A DNA stretch of 64,000 nt from Deltaproteobacteria bacterium. GTDB taxonomy: Bacteria > Myxococcota > JACRCW01. Below the pieces are notes generated by a model. The model saw only the letters and a list, made by a program, of their open reading frames with translations, did not search any database and was not told where the DNA came from. Made by a program: the position numbers and the translations under genes. The stretch lies in contig JACRCW010000071.1 in NCBI GenBank assembly GCA_016218805.1, forward strand, positions 1 to 64,000, given 5' to 3'. Numbering within the stretch: position 1 is the first letter of the stretch; each line of letters opens with the position of its first letter. Shown one piece after another: positions 16,322 to 23,682 of this stretch.

Positions 16322-18943
16322 TCAGGCGCGGCCCACCCGTGCCGCCGTCTGGGCGGGCCCGGTCACCCGCGTGAACTTCATCGCGCCGTCACCGCGGTCC
16401 GCCACAATGGTGTCCCCGTCCTTGAACGTGCCCTTGAGGACCTCGCGCGCCAGCGCGTCCGCCAGGTGCCGTTGCAGCGCGCGCTTGAGCGGCCGCGCGC
16501 CGTAGCTGGGTTCGTAGCCCTCCTGCAGGAGGAACTCGCGCGCCGCCGGGGTGACGTCCAGCCGAAGTCCCCGGTCCGCCAACCGCTGCGCAAACGCATT
16601 CACCTGCAGCTCCACAATGCTCATCAGCTCGTTGTGGCCCAGGCGGTGGAACAACAGGATGTCATCCAGCCGGTTGAGGAACTCCGGGCGGAAGTGCGCC
16701 TTCACCGCTTCCATCACCGGCACGCGCACCTTCTCCACGTCGTCCGCGTCGGACAGGTACTGGCTGCCCAGGTTGGAGGTCATCAGCACCACGGTGTTCT
16801 TGAAGTCCACCGTGCGCCCCTGGCCGTCGGTCAGCCGCCCGTCGTCCAGGATCTGCAGCAGCACGTTGAACACGTCCGGGTGCGCCTTCTCGATTTCGTC
16901 CAGCAGGAGCACCGCGTACGGACGCCGCCGCACCTTCTCCGTGAGGTAGCCGCCCTCGTCGTAGCCCACGTAACCCGGCGGCGCGCCAATGAGCCGCGCC
17001 ACGCTGTGCTTCTCCATGAACTCGCTCATGTCCAGGCGCACCATGGCGGTCTCGTCGTCAAACAGGAACTCCGCCAGCGCGCGCGCCAGTTCCGTCTTCC
17101 CCACGCCGGTGGGCCCCAGGAACATGAAGCTGCCCATGGGCCGCCGCGGGTCGGACAGGCCCGCGCGCGCACGGCGGATGGCGTCAGACACCGCTTCCAC
17201 GGCGGGCCGCTGTCCAATGACGCGGGTCCCCAGGCGCTCCTCCATCTGCAGCAACCGGTCGCGCTCGCCCTCCAACATCCGGGACACGGGAATGCCCGTC
17301 CACCGTGAAACGACCTGTGCAATCTCCGCGTCCGTCACCTCCTCTGAGAGGAACCCGCCGCCCTGCTTGCGCAGCTCCGCCAGCTTCTCATTGGCCTGGG
17401 CAATGCTCTTCTCCAGCCCGGGAATGACGCCGAACCGCAGCTCCGCCGCCTTGTCAAAGTCCCCGCGCCGCTGCACTTCCTCCACGTCACGCCGGGACGC
17501 TTCCAGCTTCTCCTTGAGGGTGCGCATCTCCGCAATGAGCGCTTTCTCCTGCTGCCAGCGCGCGCGCATGGTGGAGACCGTCTCCTTGGCCTCCGCCAGC
17601 TGCTTTTCCACGTCGTTGAGCTTTTGCGCGCTTTGCGGGTCCGTTTCGCGCTTGAGCGCCTGGCGCGCAATCTCCAGGTTCACAATCCGCCGCTCCACCT
17701 CGTCAATCTCCACGGGGACGCTGTCAATCTCCATCTTCAGCCGGCTGGCCGCTTCGTCCACCAGGTCAATGGCCTTGTCCGGCAGGTGCCGGTCCGCAAT
17801 GTACCGGTGGGACAGTTGCGCCGCGGACACAATGGCCGAATCCGTGATGCGGATGCCGTGGTGGACCTCGTAGCGCTCCTTGAGTCCGCGCAGGATGGCC
17901 ACCGTGTCTTCCACGGTGGGTTCGCCCACCAGCACCGGCTGGAACCGCCGCTCCAGTGCCGGGTCCTTCTCCACGCGCTGCCGGTACTCCTTCAGCGTCG
18001 TTGCGCCCACGCAGCGCAGGTCGCCGCGCGCCAGGGCGGGTTTGAGCAGGTTGGCCGCGTCCATGGCGCCTTCCGCCGCGCCCGCGCCCACCAGGGTGTG
18101 CAGCTCGTCAATGAACAGGATGATGCGGCCCTCCGCATCCTTGATGGCCTTGAGCACCGCCTTCAACCGGTCCTCAAACTCGCCGCGGTACTTGGTCCCG
18201 GCGATGAGGGACCCCAGGTCCAGCGCCACCAGCCGCTTGTCCTTGAGGCTCTCCGCCACGTCTCCCTTGGCGATGCGCAGCGCAATGCCTTCCACAATGG
18301 CCGTCTTGCCAACGCCGGGTTCGCCGATGAGCACGGGGTTGTTCTTGGTGCGGCGCGACAGCACCTGCATGGTGCGGCGGATCTCCTCGTCGCGGCCGAT
18401 GACCGGGTCCAGCTTTCCCTTGAGCGCATCCTGCGTGAGGTCCCGGCAGTACTTGTCCAGCACGTTGTACTTGCCCTCGGGGTTCTCGTCCGTGATGCGC
18501 TGCGTGCCGCGCACGTCCTTGAGCGCCTGCCGGACTTCCTCCGTCCCCACACGGTGCTTCTTGAGCGCCGCCTGCGCGCCGCCCTTCACCAGCGTCATGG
18601 CCAGCAGCACGTGCTCCGCGGACAGGTACTCGTCGCCCATCGTGCGGGCCTCGGCCTGTGACCGCTCAACGATCTCCTTGAGGGGCCGGGACATGTAGAC
18701 CTCGGCACCCTGCACGCGCGGCTGGGTGTTGAGCGCCTCATCCGCCGCGTTGGCCACCGCACCCGGGTCCGCCTTCAGCTTCTGCAGCAGCGCCGGGACC
18801 ACGCCGTCTTCCTGCTCCAGCAGCGCAATGAGCAGGTGCTCCGGCAGCAGTTCATTGTGCTGGCGGGACACCGCCAGGTTGCGGGCGGCCTCAAACGCCT
18901 CCCGCAGTTTCACCGTCATCTTCTCAAAGTTGACCGGACCCAT
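16322..18943 (-). CDS. clpB: ATP-dependent disaggregase ClpB
   Basis: The 873-aa protein is a full-length ClpB. It has the Clp_N repeat region at 1-150, AAA1 with Walker [14 protein letters not shown] near 208, and a long coiled-coil middle domain around 400-530 ([36 protein letters not shown]). AAA2 follows with [14 protein letters not shown] near 605 and the C-terminal D2-small domain. It threads aggregated proteins through its hexameric pore together with the DnaK system. The presence of the M-domain separates it from ClpA/ClpC. ATG 18943 follows AGGAG. The upstream region holds palindromes and repeats (see below) that may serve stress control. Confidence 0.97.
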   Translation of the reverse strand: MGPVNFEKMTVKLREAFEAARNLAVSRQHNELLPEHLLIALLEQEDGVVPALLQKLKADPGAVANAADEALNTQPRVQGAEVYMSRPLKEIVERSQAEARTMGDEYLSAEHVLLAMTLVKGGAQAALKKHRVGTEEVRQALKDVRGTQRITDENPEGKYNVLDKYCRDLTQDALKGKLDPVIGRDEEIRRTMQVLSRRTKNNPVLIGEPGVGKTAIVEGIALRIAKGDVAESLKDKRLVALDLGSLIAGTKYRGEFEDRLKAVLKAIKDAEGRIILFIDELHTLVGAGAAEGAMDAANLLKPALARGDLRCVGATTLKEYRQRVEKDPALERRFQPVLVGEPTVEDTVAILRGLKERYEVHHGIRITDSAIVSAAQLSHRYIADRHLPDKAIDLVDEAASRLKMEIDSVPVEIDEVERRIVNLEIARQALKRETDPQSAQKLNDVEKQLAEAKETVSTMRARWQQEKALIAEMRTLKEKLEASRRDVEEVQRRGDFDKAAELRFGVIPGLEKSIAQANEKLAELRKQGGGFLSEEVTDAEIAQVVSRWTGIPVSRMLEGERDRLLQMEERLGTRVIGQRPAVEAVSDAIRRARAGLSDPRRPMGSFMFLGPTGVGKTELARALAEFLFDDETAMVRLDMSEFMEKHSVARLIGAPPGYVGYDEGGYLTEKVRRRPYAVLLLDEIEKAHPDVFNVLLQILDDGRLTDGQGRTVDFKNTVVLMTSNLGSQYLSDADDVEKVRVPVMEAVKAHFRPEFLNRLDDILLFHRLGHNELMSIVELQVNAFAQRLADRGLRLDVTPAAREFLLQEGYEPSYGARPLKRALQRHLADALAREVLKGTFKDGDTIVADRGDGAMKFTRVTGPAQTAARVGRA

Positions 18944-19000
18944 CGTGTGCTCCTGCGTGTCGGACGGCGTCGCTCTCGCCGTCACGCGCCCCGCAAGCTA

Positions 19001-19024
19001 GGCACGTGCCTTGCGTGTGCAAGG
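19001..19024. promoter_or_regulatory. Two adjoining dyads upstream of clpB
   Basis: GGCACGTGCC at 19001-19010 is a perfect 10-bp palindrome. It overlaps CCTTGC-GTGT-GCAAGG at 19009-19024, a perfect 6-bp inverted repeat with a 4-nt centre. They lie 58-81 nt upstream of the clpB start, where an operator would fit. Neither resembles the CIRCE element. On the plus strand GGCACGTGCCTTGC also satisfies the GG-N10-GC spacing of a sigma-54 promoter, pointing away from clpB. Confidence 0.4.
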
Positions 19025-19027
19025 GCA

Positions 19028-19174
19028 GCCCGCGACACGCCGCACCCGGTGCCCACGACCGCGAATCGGCAGCTCGCGACATTTCCCCCCATGGCCGCGA
19101 CTGTCGCGGGCTCGGGGTGGGTGTCGTGGGCTGGGGGGGGGAGTGGCGTGGACTCCGGGTTCGCTGTCGTGAGC
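19028..19174. repeat. Six copies of a 10-bp motif (GCYCRCGACA) upstream of clpB
   Basis: The motif occurs forward at 19028-19037, 19051-19060 (last base differs) and 19072-19081. It occurs in inverse orientation (TGTCGYGRGC) at 19102-19111, 19122-19131 and 19165-19174, the inverse copies each followed by a run of G. A 15-bp dyad, CCGCGAC-T-GTCGCGG, lies at 19095-19109 in the centre. This 289-bp stretch between clpB and the toxin gene otherwise holds nothing recognisable, apart from a run of nine G at 19133-19141. Confidence 0.5.
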
Positions 19175-19232
19175 TGGGGGGCCGTGCACCAGGCCAGTGG
19201 GGGAGGTGTCCCGGGGTGGTGGTGGGCGCCCA

Positions 19233-19817
19233 TCACGCGCCGTGCGCTCCAAGTGCACGGTCAAGCCACCCTGGGCTGGCGCCGCAGCGCGTGATCCGCC
19301 CGTCGCGTGCGGTGGCAACCAAGCGTGGTTCGGTCCACGGCGCCGTGGAGTCGAAGACCGTCGCGTGCTCGAAGACGTCGAGCGCCCTCCGAAGGTTGGC
19401 GATGCTCGCGGTATGGATCGCGCGGATGTCCCGCTCGGACGCCGCGTGTCCGCCGCTCTGCGCCCGTTGAAGAACCCGCGCGATGTTCTCCGCCACGGAG
19501 TCCGTGGCGATGAAACGAAGCTGCGTCAAGAAACCACGCCGACGCGCGACCTCCGCCTGGTCGATTGAGGCCGTCGTTCTCAGCGTGGTCTCAACGGCGA
19601 AGGACCGGCCCCGTTCGATGTGGCCGACCACAAACTGCTCGCACTCCTTGGCGACGGCGCGCCTGACATCCGGGGAAATCGCCCGGTAGCTGCCCAGAAC
19701 CTGCGCGCAACGGTCGTCGATGTTGAACGCATCCACGCGGAATGACGTGACGGGGAAGCAGGTTGTCTTGCCGCTTCCGGGTGGTCCCGCCACGACGAGC
19801 ATCAGCGGACGCGTCAC
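19233..19817 (-). CDS. Zeta-toxin-like P-loop kinase
   Basis: The 194-aa protein fits the zeta toxin/UDP-N-acetylglucosamine kinase family. Walker A is GPPGSGKT (residues 11-18), a conserved Asp pair lies in FNIDD (about 34-35), and the strand SFAVETTLR has the ET pair (E76) typical of zeta substrate sites. Zeta enzymes phosphorylate UDP-GlcNAc and block wall synthesis when their antitoxin decays. The annotation as toxin is inference; some relatives are harmless P-loop kinases. A small acidic protein is encoded 6 bp upstream on the same strand. Codon use (TTC-GCC, ATC-GAA, CTC-GAC) is unlike clpB, indicating acquisition. Confidence 0.72.
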   Translation of the reverse strand: MTRPLMLVVAGPPGSGKTTCFPVTSFRVDAFNIDDRCAQVLGSYRAISPDVRRAVAKECEQFVVGHIERGRSFAVETTLRTTASIDQAEVARRRGFLTQLRFIATDSVAENIARVLQRAQSGGHAASERDIRAIHTASIANLRRALDVFEHATVFDSTAPWTEPRLVATARDGRITRCGASPGWLDRALGAHGA

Positions 19818-19823
19818 GCGGAG

Positions 19824-20072
19824 TCAGCCGGTCTCGAGGGTTGTGTCGGACTCGGACGCCATGTCGGCAGGCAGCGTCCTGGAGACGAGGTTGCCATGGG
19901 CGTCAACAATGCCCAGCTTCTCGAGCCGTTGGCGCGCCGCCTGGATGCGCACGCCGGCGAGCGCCATGACGCGACGCTCCCACTCCTCCCGGTCCTCGTC
20001 GCGGTCGAGGTCGAGGTCGTCCACGGGTGCCGTGGGGATGGGCGACACGCCGGTCTTGAGGTGCGCAACCAT
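19824..20072 (-). CDS. Small acidic protein, candidate antitoxin of the zeta-like kinase
   Basis: An 82-aa product with an acidic cluster (DDLDLDRDEDREEW, residues about 18-31) followed by a helical segment RRVMALAGVRIQAARQRLEKLG and VDAHGNLVSRTLP. Small size, acidity, position directly upstream of the P-loop gene and a 6-bp gap are the standard antitoxin-toxin arrangement. It is not similar by eye to the three-helix epsilon antitoxin. The ATG at 20072 is assumed because the acidic region follows; no ribosome site is clear, and GGGAGG further upstream would serve a different frame. Confidence 0.55.
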   Translation of the reverse strand: MVAHLKTGVSPIPTAPVDDLDLDRDEDREEWERRVMALAGVRIQAARQRLEKLGIVDAHGNLVSRTLPADMASESDTTLETG

Positions 20073-20119
20073 GGGCCCAGCATGCCTCCCACGCGGGGCT
20101 TTCGCCAGTGGGTGCCCTC

Positions 20120-21007
20120 CTACGTCCGGCCGCTCAGCTTGTCCCCGTGGCGGTAGATGAGGACGTTGGCCGCAACAAGGCACAGCATTCCCGGCAACCC
20201 GGGCAGGCCGATGACGAGGTCATCACCGCCGCGAACCAGCAGCAGCGACAACCCGGCGCCGCCGTTGATCACGCCGTGCGCCAGCGCGGGGGCCCAGGTG
20301 GTGCCGGATTCGCGGCGCAGCCACGCCAGCGGCGGGGACAGCAGCACGGTGAACACCACCATGAGGCCCACGCCGAGCTCCGGGTGGTCCGGGTAGTTGT
20401 GGCCCTGCAGGACCAGCGGCGCGTGCCACAGGCCCCACACCACGCCGACAAACAGCGACTGCTTCCAGAAGCCCAGCGGCGCCAGCTCCTTGCCGAGCCA
20501 TCCGCGCCAGCCGGCTTCTTCGCCCATGGAGACGATGGCGTTGACGGTGGCGCCGGCGGTGACCGCCTGCAGCAGGCCGAACAGGTACATGACGGGCGGC
20601 GAGGTCTTCTGGAAGTTGTCACGGAGTTTCTGCAACTGCTCCGGTGTGAGGGTGGCGGCGGCCTTGTCCAGGACGCCGGACGCGTCGGGTGCGTACTGCA
20701 CGCCGGGCATGAGCAGGGTGAGTGCGCTGGCGCCAACGCACAGGGCGGCGCCAAAGATGATGGCGAGTGGGACGGCGGCGTTGAACTCGGGGCGGAGTCC
20801 CAGCGCGGTGGCAATGGACTCACGGCGGGCGGCGGCAAACGCAGCGGCAACCAGGCCGGGGATGAGCATGTAGACGGTGCCCAGTGCGACGCTGCGGGGG
20901 GTGCCCCAGCGGATGCCCGCGGCATACGCGGCGTACGCCAGGACCCAATCCGCAGCGAACGTGACGACGAGATAGAGGGCCACGCGGCCCCAGGCGGGAC
21001 GGTCCAT
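20120..21007 (-). CDS. CPBP family intramembrane glutamic protease
   Basis: The 295-aa polytopic protein carries the CPBP (Rce1-like) motifs: GEEAGWRG with the catalytic Glu pair and Arg (about 165-172), VVWGLWHAPL with the His (about 195-204), and ALAHGVINGG with His and Asn near the C-terminus. Seven or eight hydrophobic segments are visible. The family cleaves membrane or prenylated substrates and is often involved in bacteriocin immunity or maturation. The ATG at 21007 opens a membrane segment at once. TACACG (minus strand, 21019-21014) lies 6 nt upstream without a ribosome site, a leaderless-type layout. Confidence 0.87.
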   Translation of the reverse strand: MDRPAWGRVALYLVVTFAADWVLAYAAYAAGIRWGTPRSVALGTVYMLIPGLVAAAFAAARRESIATALGLRPEFNAAVPLAIIFGAALCVGASALTLLMPGVQYAPDASGVLDKAAATLTPEQLQKLRDNFQKTSPPVMYLFGLLQAVTAGATVNAIVSMGEEAGWRGWLGKELAPLGFWKQSLFVGVVWGLWHAPLVLQGHNYPDHPELGVGLMVVFTVLLSPPLAWLRRESGTTWAPALAHGVINGGAGLSLLLVRGGDDLVIGLPGLPGMLCLVAANVLIYRHGDKLSGRT

Positions 21008-21021
21008 GCCGCGCGTGTAAC

Positions 21022-21064
21022 ACCTCTCCCCGCTTGCGGGGAGAGGTCGCCGGCCTGTGGCCGG
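21022..21064. repeat. Double palindromic (REP-like) element
   Basis: ACCTCTCCCCGC-TT-GCGGGGAGAGGT (21022-21047) is a perfect 12-bp inverted repeat. It is followed after 2 nt by CCGGCC-TGT-GGCCGG (21050-21064), a perfect 6-bp inverted repeat, then GGGGTGAGGGG. The combination resembles short interspersed palindromes found between genes in many Gram-negative genomes. It lies between the SnoaL-like and CPBP genes, both on the minus strand, where the hairpin could attenuate read-through or stabilise mRNA. No T tract follows. Confidence 0.6.
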
Positions 21065-21095
21065 GGGTGAGGGGCATGGCCGTTGACGGGGACGG

Positions 21096-21671
21096 CTACG
21101 GGTCCCCACCGCCGTCCGGGAGCAGCACGGTGGGCAGGGTACGGTGCATCACCAGTCTGAAGGTGCCGTGGGGCATGGCGGTCCAGACCTGCGTGGCCAC
21201 GCGGCGGAACGTGCGGACGCCGCCGTCGGTGCGGAAGGAGACGCGTTCCACAAACGCCACCTCCGCCCGCGGTCCCAGCACGCGCGCGCGGATGTCCCGC
21301 GGCTCCAGCTTCTCCCAGGTGCCGGTGGCCACTTCGCGGCGGTACTCGCCGAGGATGGCGTCACGGCCGCGCGCCTCGGGCCACCCGGCGTGCTGGGCCA
21401 GGGTGTCGGGGTTGGATGACCAGGCCTCGCCGACGGCGTCGACGTTCCGGGCATTGATCGCGTCGTAGTAGCCGCGCACCAGCCGCTCCACGGTTTCGGC
21501 CGCGGCGTCGGGTGCGTCGTCCGCGGGCAGCGGCTTGGCGCCGGGAGGCGGGGATTTCCACGGGTCCGGCACGGCGGCGGGCGGGGTCAGCTCCGCGGCG
21601 AGCAGGTAGATGACCGGCGGAGCCGCCAGCAGCGTGGCGATGGCGAGGCCGCGGGACGCTGCCGGGGTCAT
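21096..21671 (-). CDS. SnoaL/NTF2-like domain protein with N-terminal anchor
   Basis: The 191-aa product starts with a hydrophobic segment (LAIATLLAAPPVIYLLAAE, residues 9-27) serving as signal or anchor, then a Pro-rich linker. Residues about 58-185 form an NTF2-like alpha+beta barrel of the SnoaL or DUF4440 kind: helix VERLVRGYYDAINARNVDAVGEAW, then GRDAILGEYRRE and several strands. Such domains bind small ligands or act as isomerases, but no catalytic residues can be assigned. Its ATG overlaps the stop of the ferritin-like gene (ATGA), so the two are translationally coupled. Confidence 0.72.
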   Translation of the reverse strand: MTPAASRGLAIATLLAAPPVIYLLAAELTPPAAVPDPWKSPPPGAKPLPADDAPDAAAETVERLVRGYYDAINARNVDAVGEAWSSNPDTLAQHAGWPEARGRDAILGEYRREVATGTWEKLEPRDIRARVLGPRAEVAFVERVSFRTDGGVRTFRRVATQVWTAMPHGTFRLVMHRTLPTVLLPDGGGDP

Positions 21672-22513
21672 TCCCGGTGCCCCACGTGCACGTCCAGGTC
21701 CACGCCCAGTTCTGCCAGGCGGGGCAGCACGTGCTTTTCCAGCGCGTCATAGAACACGGACAGCATGACCACCGGCGGCGGCAAACCCAGCGCGGCCATG
21801 TCGCGTTCACGCTGGGACAGCTCGCGCGGGGGGCCTTCCAGTGGTCCGCCAATGCGGCGTTCAAAGCGCGCCAGCTCGTCGGTGAGCCGCACGCGCAGGC
21901 GGTCCTTCTGCACGGGTTTGAAGTCCGGCACAAACAGGCGCGCGGCCTCAAACCCGAACGCGCCATGGAACGACTCATCCCGGTGGATCTCGGACAGCGC
22001 CCACTGGGCAATGGGCAGCTTCACCAGGTTGAGTGCGTGGCGGAACTCGTGTGCGCTGACCAGCTCGCCAATGACAAAGAACGCCACCATGCCGGCGATG
22101 GCCTGCTCATCCGCCTCCGCGTCGTCGCGCCAGGCCAGCACGGGTGGCGTGGCGTCACGCGGGAGCGTGGGGGTTGCGCCCAGCGCCTGCAGCACGTCCG
22201 CGGCCACGTCCACGTGGCGCACCTCGTCCTCCACCACGCGGCCAAACGCCCCCAGCACGTCCAGCGGCGCCCCCAACCGCGCCAGCGCACCGGTCATCCA
22301 GCCGGAGATGACCACGCTCTCGTATTCGCTCTCCATGAGGCGCTGCCAGCCCGCCACCACGTCAGGGAGCAGCGCGGCAGGGATGTCCTTGAGGTCCAAA
22401 GCGGGCGGGTCGTCCGCGGCGCCGTCGCGGCGGACGCGCTGGCGGTGGAGGCTGGCCATGCGCGTGGCGGCGCGGTTGACCGCAAAGCGGGGCAGGGTGG
22501 AGCGGCAGCTCAT
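21668..22513 (-). CDS. Ferritin-like diiron protein
   Basis: The 281-aa helical protein shows spaced carboxylate/His motifs of a diiron four-helix bundle: ESEYESVVISGW, then EDEVRHVDVAADVL (ExxRH), ELVSAHEFRHAL and EIHRDESFHGAFGFEAA (DExxH-type). These fit ferritin-like oxygenases or oxidases such as the AurF/CmlI class better than storage ferritin; the reaction is unknown. The ATG at 22513 is preceded by AAAGG. It heads a probable operon with the SnoaL-like gene. The 14-bp block shared with the GH3 promoter region lies 26 nt upstream. Confidence 0.75.
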   Translation of the reverse strand: MSCRSTLPRFAVNRAATRMASLHRQRVRRDGAADDPPALDLKDIPAALLPDVVAGWQRLMESEYESVVISGWMTGALARLGAPLDVLGAFGRVVEDEVRHVDVAADVLQALGATPTLPRDATPPVLAWRDDAEADEQAIAGMVAFFVIGELVSAHEFRHALNLVKLPIAQWALSEIHRDESFHGAFGFEAARLFVPDFKPVQKDRLRVRLTDELARFERRIGGPLEGPPRELSQRERDMAALGLPPPVVMLSVFYDALEKHVLPRLAELGVDLDVHVGHRE

Positions 22514-22599
22514 TGAATGGCCTTTCGCAACGGCCCGCGGGCCCGTCAAGGGGGGGCCTTGCGTGGCCGGGGCGGCGTCTTCCAAGGTTGGGCCCGGCC

Positions 22600-23682
22600 A
22601 TGGCGACGGTGGGACCCAAGACGGGCGGTTTCTGGTTGTGGCGCAAGCAGGCCACCGCGTCCGTGTTGACGGCGTTGTTGCCGCGCGCGCTGGCTGCACC
22701 GCTGCCGTTGGAGCGTCCCCTGCGCGTGGGTTACCTGCGGTTTGACCGGCGCGTGGGCGAAGTCCTGCTGCAGACGCCGCTGTACGCGGCGCACAAGGCC
22801 GCGCGCCCGTTGGACACCGTGGTGGCGGTGGTCCACCCGCGCATGGCGCGCGTGCTGCGCGGCCAGGACGGCATTGACGAACTGGTGCCCTTCTCCTGGC
22901 GCGGCTTCCCGCTCACCGCGGAGTCACGCGCCTGGCTGGCCGCGCTGCGCTCCCTGCGGCTGGACGTGGCGGTGGACTGCAGCGACCCGACGATCTTCTC
23001 CGTGGGTCACGTGGTGGCCACGCGGCTCACCGGTGCGCCGCACCGCGTGGGTTTCCACCGCGGTCCGGCGGAGGCGCACTACACGCGCACCGTGCCGGTC
23101 CCTGACCCGGTGCATGAAGCCTCCGCGCGCGCGGCGCTGTTGGAACCCTTTGGTGTCCGCGCATCACCGGAGCTGCGTTTCACCCCGCACCCCGCCACGC
23201 CGGTGCGGGTGGACGGTGCGGACGTGGTGGCGCGGATGGCGGCGGAGCCGGGGAGGCACGCCGTGGTGTGCCCGGGCGGGCGGCTGGCGTGGCGGCGCGG
23301 TGGCGCGGAGCACTTTGGTGCGCTGGCGGCGGCGGTGCTGGCCGCGGGACGTACGGCGTGGCTGGCCCCCGGCCCCGGCGAAGAGCCGCTATGCCGCGAC
23401 GTGGCGGCGCTGGCCCCGGGCGCGCGGCTGCTTCCCGTCACGGACCTGGACCAGCTGGGTGCGGTGATGCGCGCGGCCGGCGTTGTCGCCTGCAACAACA
23501 GCGGCACCATGCACCTGGCGTGCGCGGTGGGGGCGCGCACGTTTGCGTTGTTTGTGCACATGGACCCGGTGCGGTGGGGACACCCGCAGCCCCAGCACCG
23601 CATGTACGTGCTGGATCCCGCCGCGCCCGACGCCACGGTGCGCCTGGTGGACGCGTTCCGGGCATTCCTGGAGGCGGCATGA
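22600..23682 (+). CDS. Glycosyltransferase family 9 (heptosyltransferase-like)
   Basis: The 360-aa protein has the GT9 outline: RPLRVGYLRFDRRVGEVLLQTPLYAAHK early, an N-lobe Rossmann region ending near DVAVDCSDPTIFS, and the C-lobe nucleotide-sugar signature CNNSGTMHLACAVGARTFALF followed by PVRWGHPQPQHR. GT9 enzymes transfer ADP-heptose to lipopolysaccharide core. The substrate could differ, and the early Asp normally found in the N-lobe is not certain. The ATG at 22600 has only a weak AAGG upstream. The stop overlaps the ATG of the beta-barrel gene (ATGA), tying core sugar addition and an outer-membrane protein together. Confidence 0.87.
   Translation: MATVGPKTGGFWLWRKQATASVLTALLPRALAAPLPLERPLRVGYLRFDRRVGEVLLQTPLYAAHKAARPLDTVVAVVHPRMARVLRGQDGIDELVPFSWRGFPLTAESRAWLAALRSLRLDVAVDCSDPTIFSVGHVVATRLTGAPHRVGFHRGPAEAHYTRTVPVPDPVHEASARAALLEPFGVRASPELRFTPHPATPVRVDGADVVARMAAEPGRHAVVCPGGRLAWRRGGAEHFGALAAAVLAAGRTAWLAPGPGEEPLCRDVAALAPGARLLPVTDLDQLGAVMRAAGVVACNNSGTMHLACAVGARTFALFVHMDPVRWGHPQPQHRMYVLDPAAPDATVRLVDAFRAFLEAA

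Noticed and set aside
18990..19024. Sigma-54 promoter on the minus strand for clpB
   Set aside because: GGCACG and TTGC are present but 8 bp apart instead of 4, so the spacing is wrong.
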